64,000 bases of DNA from Haloechinothrix aidingensis (lineage in GTDB: Bacteria; Actinomycetota; Actinomycetes; Mycobacteriales; Pseudonocardiaceae). The notes under the pieces were generated by a model, which saw only the letters and a list, made by a program, of their open reading frames with translations, had not been told where the DNA came from and searched no databases. This document shows, in pieces, positions 26,459 to 34,223 of the stretch. A program made the position numbers and the translations under genes. The stretch's first letter is position 1, and every line of letters starts with the position of its first letter. The stretch lies in NCBI RefSeq assembly GCF_013450155.1, contig NZ_JACCKD010000005.1, positions 148,012-212,011 on the forward strand, in the 5' to 3' direction.

Positions 26459-27807
26459 CCTGCCACGCCCCGGCAGAGGGGCGCCTGGGGGCGAACTACT
26501 GGAAGCTGCTGTCCGCGCACTCCTTCTCCAACCTCGGGGACGGGCTGCGGCTGGTCGCGATCCCCTGGCTGGCATCGGCCATCACGCGGGAGCCGATGTT
26601 GATCGCGCTGGCCACCGCGGCGGTGCGGGTGCCGTGGCTGGTGTTCTCGCTGCCCGCCGGAGTGATCACCGACCGGGTGGACCGGCGCCTGCTTGTCGCC
26701 TGGATGGATGTCGCGGGCGCCATCACGATGCTCGCCTTCGCCGGGATCGTGCTCGCCAACCAGGCGAGCATCGCCGATCCCGCCGCGCTGGCCGCGGGCA
26801 CCGCCGGTCCTCCTGCCAACCAGGCGGTGCTGCTGGGCTTGCTGTACCTGACCGCGCTGCTGATCGGGCTCGCCGAGGTGCTTCGGGACAACTCCGCGCA
26901 AACGCTGATGCCATCGATCGCGCCGAAGGACCGCCTGGAGCGGGCCAACGGCCGCGTGTGGGGTGCGGAGATCGTGATGAACCAGTTCGTCGGTCCGCCG
27001 CTGGCAGGCGCGCTGCTGGGAGTCGCCCTCGCCCTGCCGTTCCTCGTCAACGTCGGCACCTTCGCGCTCGCCGCCGGGCTGGCGTTCGCGATCGCCGGGT
27101 CGTTCGCACCACGCGGTCCGGCCACCACGGGACGGATCGCCTGGCGCACCGAGATCGGCGCGGGGCTGACCTGGCTGTGGAACCATCGCCTGCTGCGGTC
27201 ACTGGCGCTGATCCTCGGGGCCCTGAACGCGATGGGCACGATGGCCGTGTCGATCTACGTACTGTTCGCGCAGGAGATCCTGGAGCTGGACGCCGGTACG
27301 TTCGGGCTGTTGCTCACCGGTACCGCCGCAGGTGGGGTGCTGGGGTCGTTGCTGGCCGCCCGGATCAGCGGCGTGATCGGCCCCGGCCGGGCACTGTTCA
27401 CCGCGATGCTCGGTATGGGGCTCGGCTACGGTGTCATCGGGCTCGCCCCGGTCGCCGCGCTGGCGTGGCTGATGCTGCTGGTCATCGGCTTCCTCGTGGT
27501 GCAGTGGAACGTGGTCACCGTGTCCCTGCGGCAGAGCATCGTGCCCGACCACATGCTGGGGCGGGTGAACTCGGTGTACCGGTTCTTCGGGTGGGGCATG
27601 ATCTCGGTCGGCAGCCTGCTCGGAGGCTTGGTGGTCTCGGCGGGCGAACCGCTTCTGGGGCGCGAGTGGGCGCTGCGCACACCCTTCCTGCTCGCCGCAG
27701 CTGTACATCTCGCGCTGCTGGTCTACGCGCTACCGCGCATCAACAACCGGCGCGTGCGCGAAGCAACGTCGGCCCAGGAAGCCGGTGGGCTCATCGGGAC
27801 GACGTAG
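26455..27807 (+). CDS. MFS exporter (EntS/multidrug type)
   Basis: 450 aa from a GTG that overlaps the regulator's stop. Twelve hydrophobic segments are visible. The loop between segments 2 and 3 reads PAGVITDRVDRRLLVAWMD, the MFS motif-A region, and the later DNSAQTLMPSIAPKDRLERANGR stretch is typical of the enterobactin-exporter-like MFS_3 group. It probably expels the ligand sensed by the upstream repressor. Substrate unknown. Confidence 0.88.
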   Translation: MTCHAPAEGRLGANYWKLLSAHSFSNLGDGLRLVAIPWLASAITREPMLIALATAAVRVPWLVFSLPAGVITDRVDRRLLVAWMDVAGAITMLAFAGIVLANQASIADPAALAAGTAGPPANQAVLLGLLYLTALLIGLAEVLRDNSAQTLMPSIAPKDRLERANGRVWGAEIVMNQFVGPPLAGALLGVALALPFLVNVGTFALAAGLAFAIAGSFAPRGPATTGRIAWRTEIGAGLTWLWNHRLLRSLALILGALNAMGTMAVSIYVLFAQEILELDAGTFGLLLTGTAAGGVLGSLLAARISGVIGPGRALFTAMLGMGLGYGVIGLAPVAALAWLMLLVIGFLVVQWNVVTVSLRQSIVPDHMLGRVNSVYRFFGWGMISVGSLLGGLVVSAGEPLLGREWALRTPFLLAAAVHLALLVYALPRINNRRVREATSAQEAGGLIGTT

Positions 27808-28374
27808 GCATTCGCCTCGAGGTGCGCTACCGAACCAGGTGCCCGTGTTCGTGCGGGACGCTCTCGATGTCCTCCGAGGTCCGGTCGGTCAAGCGGTGCG
27901 CCGGCCCGGACAACGCCCTGGAGGTCGCGAGCTTGCCACCGATCCCGGACCGTTCGTATCTTGTGTATCCAGGCGCGCGATTCCCTCCGCGAGGATCGAA
28001 TCGTCGTCATGGCCGCGCGGCACCGCACGTGCTCGCGTGATGTTCTCGTGCTCGCCGATGACGACGTCGACGGTCCGTCTGTTGCTAAGTATGGCTACTC
28101 CTTGCCTTGTGGTGACGAAGCCCGAGCGATGGCCCCGCGCCCGTGACCCCATACCGTAAGCTCCGCCGGTAGCGACCAAGCCAGGAGCGATTCGGGGCGA
28201 GAGGTCCGTGAGGTCTCCGCCTCGGCGTTGGCGGTGGTTCTCCACTGGCACGCATCCCCACATCCAGTACATCTGTCGCGCGAGACGACCATGACCGCCG
28301 CATCAGAGTGCGCGGTATCCCGGGGTCGAAGCAGGTTGCCGCACAGGTACCGACCGGTCGAGTGCAGGCAGGAC
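27808..28374. other. Gene-poor 567-bp stretch
   Basis: I see no convincing gene on either strand. Open frames here lack ribosome sites and recognisable domains. The stretch GGGACGCTCTCGATGTCC near 27862 resembles a DevR box but has an 8-nt centre instead of 4. Confidence 0.45.
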
Positions 28375-28596
28375 TCAGCTCGAAGCGCCGAGCCCACCGA
28401 TCCATCCCGCGACGCCGCTGACGGCATGTGGGATGTAGAACGGGAGGAGCTTGCCCCCGACCGTGTTCTGCAAGGCCATGCCGACGGCGATGCCGATCGT
28501 CGCGGCGAACGAGAGCCAGAACAAGCCGGACACGGCGATCACGATGGTTGCCACGCCGATCAGCACGACGGTGCCGAGCAGCGCGTGGCGGATCGA
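28375..28596 (-). pseudogene. Small membrane-protein gene without a usable start, probably decayed
   Basis: The frame encodes two strong hydrophobic segments (HALLGTVVLIGVATIVIAV; LFWLSFAATIGIAVGMAL) and then NTVGGKLLPFYIPHAVSGVAGWIGG, with codon use like real genes. No ATG, GTG or ribosome site is in a sensible place before the first segment; the frame extends upstream to 28737 as non-coding-looking sequence. It may be a pseudogene or start at an unusual codon. Family not recognised. Confidence 0.4.
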
Positions 28597-28798
28597 GCAG
28601 GCACACGGTGGCGGCTGACGTCGACCGGCACGACCCCAGCACAGGAGGTTCTGCGTCGTGGCCCCGGATAGGAACGATGCACGTCTACAGGAAGCGACGC
28701 AGCACCCCGGCATATACGCGCGCCAAGCACGACGCATTCATCCGGACGTCACAGTCACCAACCATGTCGGAGGAGGGGAACGTACCCGGAGCACTTCG

Positions 28799-29365
28799 TT
28801 ACCGTTCCGCGCGCGGCGACGGCCCGCGCGCGATCACGCGCACAACCCAGTACAGCGCCACGCTGCCCGCTGCCACGACGAGCCAGAGTGCGATACCTGT
28901 TCCCGTAGCCCTGTCCTGTGCCTGTTCGGGGGTCAGTGGCGGCTCCACCGGTTCTCCGGCGGAGTCCACCCAGATCGGCAGCTCCATTCCCTCGGTCATA
29001 CCGGCACGCACCGTGATGGTTCCTTCCTGACGTCCGGGACCGTGTGGGGACGGCCATGTCGCGCGGACGCCGGGACGGTTATCCGACATACGAACCGGCA
29101 TCGCGACCCCGTGTGACGAGCGCGCGTCCTCCAACAACTGCGCCGTGACCTGAGAACGGGCCTCGTGTTCGGCATGGGAGAGCTCGAGCTGACGGTCGTG
29201 TACGGTGGACCCGACCATCACCGCAACCGGGATCGCGAGCAGGACCGCACCGAGGAGGACGGGCAGTACCCGTTCCGGGAGCCGCTCCGGTCCCCATCGA
29301 CGCCGGATCCGAGCGGCGAGTGCACTCCACCGCCGGGCGTACCGCGCACCAACATCTCGCATGAC
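28799..29365 (-). CDS. Rv1733c-family two-pass membrane protein
   Basis: 188 aa from the ATG at 29365 (GTGAGG upstream). A basic N-terminus is followed by a membrane segment (about residues 35-54), an extracytoplasmic domain of about 95 residues containing GMELPIWVDSAGEPVEPPLT, and a second membrane segment (about 155-175). M. tuberculosis Rv1733c, a DosR-regulon antigen, has the same two-segment layout and the stretch GDRVGIWVDSAGQLVDEP. Function unknown. Two overlapping DevR-type dyads lie about 140-165 bp upstream. Confidence 0.82.
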   Translation of the reverse strand, partial: VMRDVGARYARRWSALAARIRRRWGPERLPERVLPVLLGAVLLAIPVAVMVGSTVHDRQLELSHAEHEARSQVTAQLLEDARSSHGVAMPVRMSDNRPGVRATWPSPHGPGRQEGTITVRAGMTEGMELPIWVDSAGEPVEPPLTPEQAQDRATGTGIALWLVVAAGSVALYWVVRVIARGPSPRAER

Positions 29366-29501
29366 AGGCCTCACTTCCGGTCGGTGTTCCAGCGGTCCGG
29401 AAAGCCGTGCTCGCCGGCGACGTATACCCCGCTCGCTGGACTCGTCCGGCCTGCGGCTCACCGGTGTGTCGAGGAGAACGGATGCGCCGGCTTCGTACCT
29501 A

Positions 29502-29529
29502 GGGCCGCGCGTCCCTGACGGAAAGGCCC
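29502..29529 (-). promoter_or_regulatory. Two overlapping DevR-type boxes upstream of the Rv1733c-like gene
   Basis: The 14-mer GGGCCGCGCGTCCC (29502-29515) is a GGGAC-N4-GGCCC dyad on the minus strand. It overlaps a second match, GGGCCTTTCCGTC, read from 29529. The tandem could bind two DevR dimers. The distance to the start codon is longer than for other boxes and no -10 is evident at 38 nt. Confidence 0.5.
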
Positions 29530-29868
29530 TTCGACCCGTTGGTCCGCGAGCGGCGTAACACCGAAACACCGGCCGGGTCCGTGAACGACGAGCGTTCGTC
29601 TCCGGATCCGGGGACCTTTGCCTCCAGAGGGCAGGGTGGTCGCGCGCGATACTGGCCATGCCGGGTCAGCCTGGCAGCCCGCCCGAGGAACCTGTCAGGT
29701 TCGACAGCCCGTTCGCGAACGGGCTGGACTGGCCCAACGTCGCACGACCGGGAAGTCCGACCTCGGGCGGGACCTTCCTGACCCTCGCGGCGCAGCGGCG
29801 GACCGACCCTCGCACCGCCGGGAGAGTCTCCGGTATCCGATCGCGCGGCCGGACCAATGTGGGTGACG
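29530..29868. other. Intergenic stretch with a perfect 22-bp palindrome
   Basis: No supported gene. A perfect palindrome with half-site CAGCCCGTTCG occupies 29705-29726. GGGACCTTTGCCTCC near 29611 resembles half a DevR box. Short open frames on both strands look like shadows. Confidence 0.45.
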
Positions 29869-30261
29869 CTACCCCGCCACCGCGTCCAGTGCGGCCTTGA
29901 TCCGCTGCTGCGCCTCGTCGGCCATCGGCTGCAGGGAGCCGTTCTCGGGTACCGCTACCATCACCTGCGGCTGGAGTGCTTGCACGATCGTGCGACCGTC
30001 CTCCTGTGCCCGGACGACGACGTTACAGGGCAGCAGTAACCCGATGTCGCGCTCGACATCGAGCGCCTGCTGCGCGAGATGGGGGTTACAGGTACCCAGG
30101 ATTACGTAGCTTTCCATGTCGTGGTCGAGCTTGCTCTTGAGTGTCGCCTGTACGTCGATCTCCGTCAGGGTGCCGAATCCCTGCTCCTGGAAACACTCCT
30201 TGACCTTCGACACGGCACGGTCGTACGGGAGGTCAACGGTGACGGTGGTCGCGTAGTCCAT
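29869..30261 (-). CDS. DUF302 domain protein
   Basis: 130 aa. A single DUF302 domain covers nearly the whole length: VDLPYDRAVSKVKECFQEQGFGTLTEIDVQATLK, ILGTCNPHLAQQALDVERDIGLLLPCNVVV. Two conserved Cys lie in GTCNP and LPCN. DUF302 proteins occur widely with redox and sulfur stress genes but have no settled function. AAGGAG precedes the ATG. The gene sits inside the dormancy island, but I see no clear DevR box in front of it. Confidence 0.9.
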   Translation of the reverse strand: MDYATTVTVDLPYDRAVSKVKECFQEQGFGTLTEIDVQATLKSKLDHDMESYVILGTCNPHLAQQALDVERDIGLLLPCNVVVRAQEDGRTIVQALQPQVMVAVPENGSLQPMADEAQQRIKAALDAVAG

Positions 30262-30477
30262 GTGTGGGCTCCTTACCCGACGAATATCAGTTCCCGCCCT
30301 GACCGGCTCGTGCCGACGCTGCGCACCATATACGGGTCGGGGTACGTTCAGCGTAGCGAGGTGATCACACCGGCATCAATCAGGCGCGGTACCTCGACGG
30401 GGTGCGATAGGAACTGATCACCAGCCGCTGCGCATCCGGCGAGCCGGCTCACGGTGTTCGCCCGATGTCCTTCCGCA

Positions 30478-32799
30478 TCAACTCCTACCGGGACTTCCCC
30501 CTGCATGGCTGTCTCGCCCGCCTGCGGCAAGGGTGAAGTATGCCTCCTCCTCCTGCGCGAAGTGCAGGGTGAGGATGGCATCCAGCCCGTACAGGGTGGC
30601 GCGCAGGTCGTCGACCTGGTCCTCGGCGATGCTGCCGCGCCCATCGGCCAGGTGCCGCCGCAGCCGGCGCGCGAGCCGGCCGATCTCGGTGTGCGCCCTG
30701 CTCATCGTGATCGTCCCTTCCGGACCTCCGAGCAGCTCGGCCAGCGCGGGATACAGCATCGTCTCCTCGGCGTGCTCGTGCGGGAGCAGCTCGGTCGTCA
30801 GCAGCTCATCCGCGTGCCGCACGGCCAAATCGGCTTCCGGTCCCGGGCCCCTCGACAACGCGTCGGCTGCCTGCCGCACTGCGGCACGTGCCGCGTGTAA
30901 CCCGTCGTGCTCGCTCGCGAACCGGCGCAGCAGGGCGTCCACGTGCGCCGGTGTCCGCCGGATACGGCCGCGCACCGCGCGCAGCGCGTTGAGGATCACC
31001 GCCACGTCGATAGCTTCCTGTGCCAGCGCGCCTGCGACAGGGACCAGCCAGCCCACCGCCGCCGCGCTCATCGCCACCAGCGACAGGGCGGTGCCGATCA
31101 GCGCGCTCTGCACGGCCAGTCGCCGCGAGCGCCGTGCGACGTCCATGGCGTCGGCGAGGCGGTCGATACGGTCGTCGGTGATGACGGCATCGGCCGCCTG
31201 CACCGCTGCCGTCGACCCGCGCGGCCCCAGGGCCAGCCCCACATCGGCGGCGGCGAGCGCGGGTGCGTCGTTGACGCCGTCCCCGATCATGACGGTCGCG
31301 CCACGAGCCTGCTCGGCGCGCACCCTGGCGATCTTTTCGGCCGGGCCTGCCTCGGCCTGCACCTCGTCGACGCCGAGCACGCTCGCCACTTCCGCCGCAT
31401 TGGCGACTCGGTCACCCGTCAGCAGCACCACGCGCTCGACACCGACGTCGCGGAGCCTGCGCATCGTGCCCGCGGCGTCAGGCCGGATGTTGTCGCGGAC
31501 CATCAGTGCTCCCACCGGCTCGCGGTCGAAGGTCACCCAGATGATCGAGGCAAGATCGAGTTCGCCACGTCGCGCTACGCCCCGAGCCCATCCGGGCAGC
31601 ACCGTCGCTTCGGGGACCCGCCCCACGGTGACCTGGCGCTCGCCCACCGTGCCGCTCACCGCCCAACCCGGCCGCTCGGTGACCGAGAACGCCGGTGCGG
31701 GCTCGATTCCGGCGCGCCCTGTGGCACGCACCACCGTGGCAGCCAGCACGTGGGACGAGTAGCGCTCCACCCCGGCGGCCGCGCCCAGCACCTCGGCGAC
31801 TGTGACACCCGGCGCGCACACGACGTCGACCACCTCGGGCCTGCCCGCGGTCACCGTGCCGGTCTTGTCCATCACGACCGAGCGAGCATGGCCGAGCTTC
31901 TCCAGAGCCGCCCCGCCCTTGACGACCACCCCGGCACGGGACGCGCGGGACAGGCCACCGGTCACCGCGATCGGCACCGCGAGGAGTAGTGGGCACGGGG
32001 TGGCGGTGACGAGTACCGCGACGGCCCGTACCGGATCCCCGGACAGTGCCCACGCCGCCCCGGCGATGCCCAGCGCGAGCGGGAGGAACCACACCGCCAC
32101 ATGATCGGCGATGCGCGCGACAGGGGCGCTTCCTGCCGCGGCCTCCTCAGCCAGGCGCACCATGCCAGCGTAGGTGCTGGCCTCCGCTGTCGCTGCCGCC
32201 ACCACGTCCACCGCGGCACCGGCGTTCGCCACGCCACTGCGCACGGTCTCGCCTGCCGCGCGGGTCACCGGCGCCGCCTCGCCGGTCAGCGCCGACTCGT
32301 CGAACACGCCCTCGGCGGCGAGGGTCGCGTCCACCGGAACGATCTCCCCGGGCAACACCACAACGAGATCGCCAGGGGTTACCCGATCCACGGCGACCGT
32401 GACGATCTTCTGCTCCCGTCGCAGGAGTACCCGGCCAGGCGCGCGTGACAGGAGCGCCGACAGGTCGCGGCCGGCCCGCCGCCGGGCCGCGGCCTCCAGG
32501 GTGCGGCCGGTGGCTACCATCAGTGCGATGACCGCCCCGGCCAGGTACTCACCGACGATCAGGGTGCTGGCCAGCGCAAGCACCGCCAGCAGGTCGGCGC
32601 CGTACCGTTTGCGCCGCAGGTCGGCGATGACCCACCCCACCGCGGGTAGCAGGGCGGTCCCCGTCGCTACCGCCCACAGCACGCGGGCGGGTAGCGTCTC
32701 GACCCACCACATGAGACCGCCCGCGGCCAGCAACGCCGCGACGCCGACCAGCAGCAGGCGATCCCGGGACAGGCGCAGCCGCACGGCGACCTCCTTCAC
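30478..32799 (-). CDS. P1B-5-type metal P-type ATPase fused to a hemerythrin-like domain
   Basis: 773 aa. The core has the actuator SALTGEAAPVTR, the fourth-segment metal motif ATPCPLLLAVP (TPC), the phosphorylation site MDKTGT and the hinge MIGDGVNDAPALAAADVGLA. In place of the usual nucleotide-domain HP motif it has RYSSHVL. Residues from about 640 form a hemerythrin-like four-helix domain with conserved His/Glu positions (EHDGLHAAR; LLPHEHAEETMLYPAL; SRAHTEIGRL; LTLHFAQEEEAYF). TPC plus a C-terminal hemerythrin domain defines P1B-5 pumps, linked to iron or nickel export. The gene starts 16 bp after narK, so the two form an operon. Confidence 0.9.
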   Translation of the reverse strand: MKEVAVRLRLSRDRLLLVGVAALLAAGGLMWWVETLPARVLWAVATGTALLPAVGWVIADLRRKRYGADLLAVLALASTLIVGEYLAGAVIALMVATGRTLEAAARRRAGRDLSALLSRAPGRVLLRREQKIVTVAVDRVTPGDLVVVLPGEIVPVDATLAAEGVFDESALTGEAAPVTRAAGETVRSGVANAGAAVDVVAAATAEASTYAGMVRLAEEAAAGSAPVARIADHVAVWFLPLALGIAGAAWALSGDPVRAVAVLVTATPCPLLLAVPIAVTGGLSRASRAGVVVKGGAALEKLGHARSVVMDKTGTVTAGRPEVVDVVCAPGVTVAEVLGAAAGVERYSSHVLAATVVRATGRAGIEPAPAFSVTERPGWAVSGTVGERQVTVGRVPEATVLPGWARGVARRGELDLASIIWVTFDREPVGALMVRDNIRPDAAGTMRRLRDVGVERVVLLTGDRVANAAEVASVLGVDEVQAEAGPAEKIARVRAEQARGATVMIGDGVNDAPALAAADVGLALGPRGSTAAVQAADAVITDDRIDRLADAMDVARRSRRLAVQSALIGTALSLVAMSAAAVGWLVPVAGALAQEAIDVAVILNALRAVRGRIRRTPAHVDALLRRFASEHDGLHAARAAVRQAADALSRGPGPEADLAVRHADELLTTELLPHEHAEETMLYPALAELLGGPEGTITMSRAHTEIGRLARRLRRHLADGRGSIAEDQVDDLRATLYGLDAILTLHFAQEEEAYFTLAAGGRDSHAGGSPGRS

Positions 32800-32815
32800 G
32801 CGCTCGGCGCATGCC

Positions 32816-34090
32816 TCATCGCGGCGACCTGCCCGGACCCGCCTCGCGCGGCACCATCCGGTCCAGCGCAGCTTCTGGCACGCGCTGCCCCATCCGGCTG
32901 ATCAGTATCCCGACCACGAGGGCCGTGCAGGCCAGTAAGCCCAGGCCCACGGCGTAACTGTCCAGCCACCCGTAGAAGGCACCCATCAGCAGCGGCGGGA
33001 CGAACCCGCCCAGCCCGCCTGCGGCGCCGACGAACCCGGTGACCGCACCGACGCGCTCCGGGCTGGTCAGCAGCGCTACGAGCGCGAACGTCGCCCCGGC
33101 TCCCGCGCCGAGCGCGGCGGCTATGACCAGCAACAGGACGGTACCGAGCGGCATGAGCGGCGGTGCGAACGCCTGGAGCGCAGCGCAGGCCGCCACGGTG
33201 CCGTAAGCCCCGGCGAGCACGCGCGTCGGGTGCAGCCGGTCGGACAGCCACCCCCCCACCGGCCGTGCGACCACGGCCACCAGCACGAACCCGCCCATCC
33301 GGCCGGCCGCGTCGGCATCGGCGAGACCGTAACTGTTCGACAGGTACGTGGGCAGGTACACCGAGAACGCGACGAACCCGCCGAAGGACAGCGCGTACAC
33401 GCCCGACGCCCGCCACGTGACGGGCAACCGCACGGTGCTTGCCAGGCGCCGGATCACCGACCCCCCGGAGATCTGTCGCCCCGGGGCATCCCGCAGCAGC
33501 CACGCGGCGATGAGCGCGTACGCGATGAGCACCGCGGCGGCCAGCAGGAACGGGAAGCGGATGTTGACCGTGTTGACCAGCGGGACCGTGGTCAACGCCG
33601 CGATCGCCGAGCCTCCCATCCCCGCGCCGTAGATTCCCAGCGCCAGGCCGCGCCGGTGGGCCGGGAACCATGCGTTGACCACGGGGATCCCGATCGCGAA
33701 CGCCGTGCCGCCGATACCGAGCACGAAGCCTCCGGCCAGCAGCGCGGCGAAGCTCGCGTGCCCGCCGAGCCCGATGAACAGCACCGGCAGCACCGTGATC
33801 AGGGAGACCGCGGGAAACATCACGCGTCCACCGAGCCGGTCGGTGAGCGCGCCCACCGGGATGCGGCCCAGCGACCCGACGATCACAGGGACGGCGACGA
33901 CCATAGACAGTTCGAAGGCGCTCAGTCCAAGGCCCTGCTCGAACCGCGGGCCAAGCGGGCTCAGCAACGTCCATGCCCAGAAGTTCAGCGCGAAGCCGAG
34001 TGTGGCAAGGACCAGTACCTGCCACGCCGCGCGGCTCACGCGCGGTCGGGGACGGCTGGATGCGGGCATGCGGCTCGCGTATGTGGTCAT
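32816..34090 (-). CDS. narK: NarK-type nitrate/nitrite MFS transporter
   Basis: 424 aa from the ATG at 34090. Twelve membrane segments; the nitrate-porter signature regions LVLGIGGTAFAIGIPVVNAWFP and FVGAAGGLGGFVPPLLMG are present. It imports nitrate and/or exports nitrite. The ATG is preferred over a GTG at 34096 because it falls 8 nt after the predicted -10 (CAACCT), as a leaderless start. It is divergent from narG and followed by the P1B-5 ATPase gene. Confidence 0.92.
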   Translation of the reverse strand: MTTYASRMPASSRPRPRVSRAAWQVLVLATLGFALNFWAWTLLSPLGPRFEQGLGLSAFELSMVVAVPVIVGSLGRIPVGALTDRLGGRVMFPAVSLITVLPVLFIGLGGHASFAALLAGGFVLGIGGTAFAIGIPVVNAWFPAHRRGLALGIYGAGMGGSAIAALTTVPLVNTVNIRFPFLLAAAVLIAYALIAAWLLRDAPGRQISGGSVIRRLASTVRLPVTWRASGVYALSFGGFVAFSVYLPTYLSNSYGLADADAAGRMGGFVLVAVVARPVGGWLSDRLHPTRVLAGAYGTVAACAALQAFAPPLMPLGTVLLLVIAAALGAGAGATFALVALLTSPERVGAVTGFVGAAGGLGGFVPPLLMGAFYGWLDSYAVGLGLLACTALVVGILISRMGQRVPEAALDRMVPREAGPGRSPR

Positions 34091-34097
34091 GCCCACC

Positions 34098-34143
34098 AGG
34101 TTGCGGTGCGCAACCCTCGCCGGCCTAGGGTGCTACGGCCCCT
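34098..34143 (-). promoter_or_regulatory. DevR-type box and -10 of narK
   Basis: Minus strand GGGCCGTAGCACCC (34141-34128) lies inside an imperfect 17-bp palindrome, AGGGTGCTACGGCCCCT on the plus strand (34127-34143). CAACCT (34103-34098) begins 38 nt after the first G. The start codon of narK follows at 34090. Confidence 0.6.
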
Positions 34144-34172
34144 CGCGCGGCACCCTAGGACCATCGCGGATG

Positions 34173-34216
34173 GGGCCTTTCGTCTCTGTCTCCCGTACCG
34201 CCGGAAACAGCAGTCT
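34173..34216 (+). promoter_or_regulatory. DevR-type box and -10 of narGHJI
   Basis: GGGCCTTTCGTCTC (34173-34186) is followed by CAGTCT (34211-34216), which begins 38 nt after the first G. The narG ATG lies 8 nt after the hexamer, so transcription probably starts at or next to the start codon. The box differs from the hibernation-factor box at only 2 of 14 positions. Confidence 0.65.
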
Positions 34217-34223
34217 GGAGACC

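Noticed and set aside
27855..27880. GGGACGCTCTCGATGTCC as a DevR box
   Set aside because: The centre is 8 nt instead of 4 and no gene follows at a sensible distance.
29658..29900. Plus-strand 80-codon frame in the intergenic stretch
   Set aside because: It runs into the end of the DUF302 gene in antisense and contains the palindrome; no support beyond the open frame.
30348..30505. Short minus-strand frame before the DUF302 gene
   Set aside because: It overlaps the end of the ATPase gene, has no ribosome site and no family resemblance.
33675..34223. Upstream extension of the narG frame
   Set aside because: It is antisense to narK and lacks homology to NarG; the leaderless promoter and GGAG site support the ATG at 34224.
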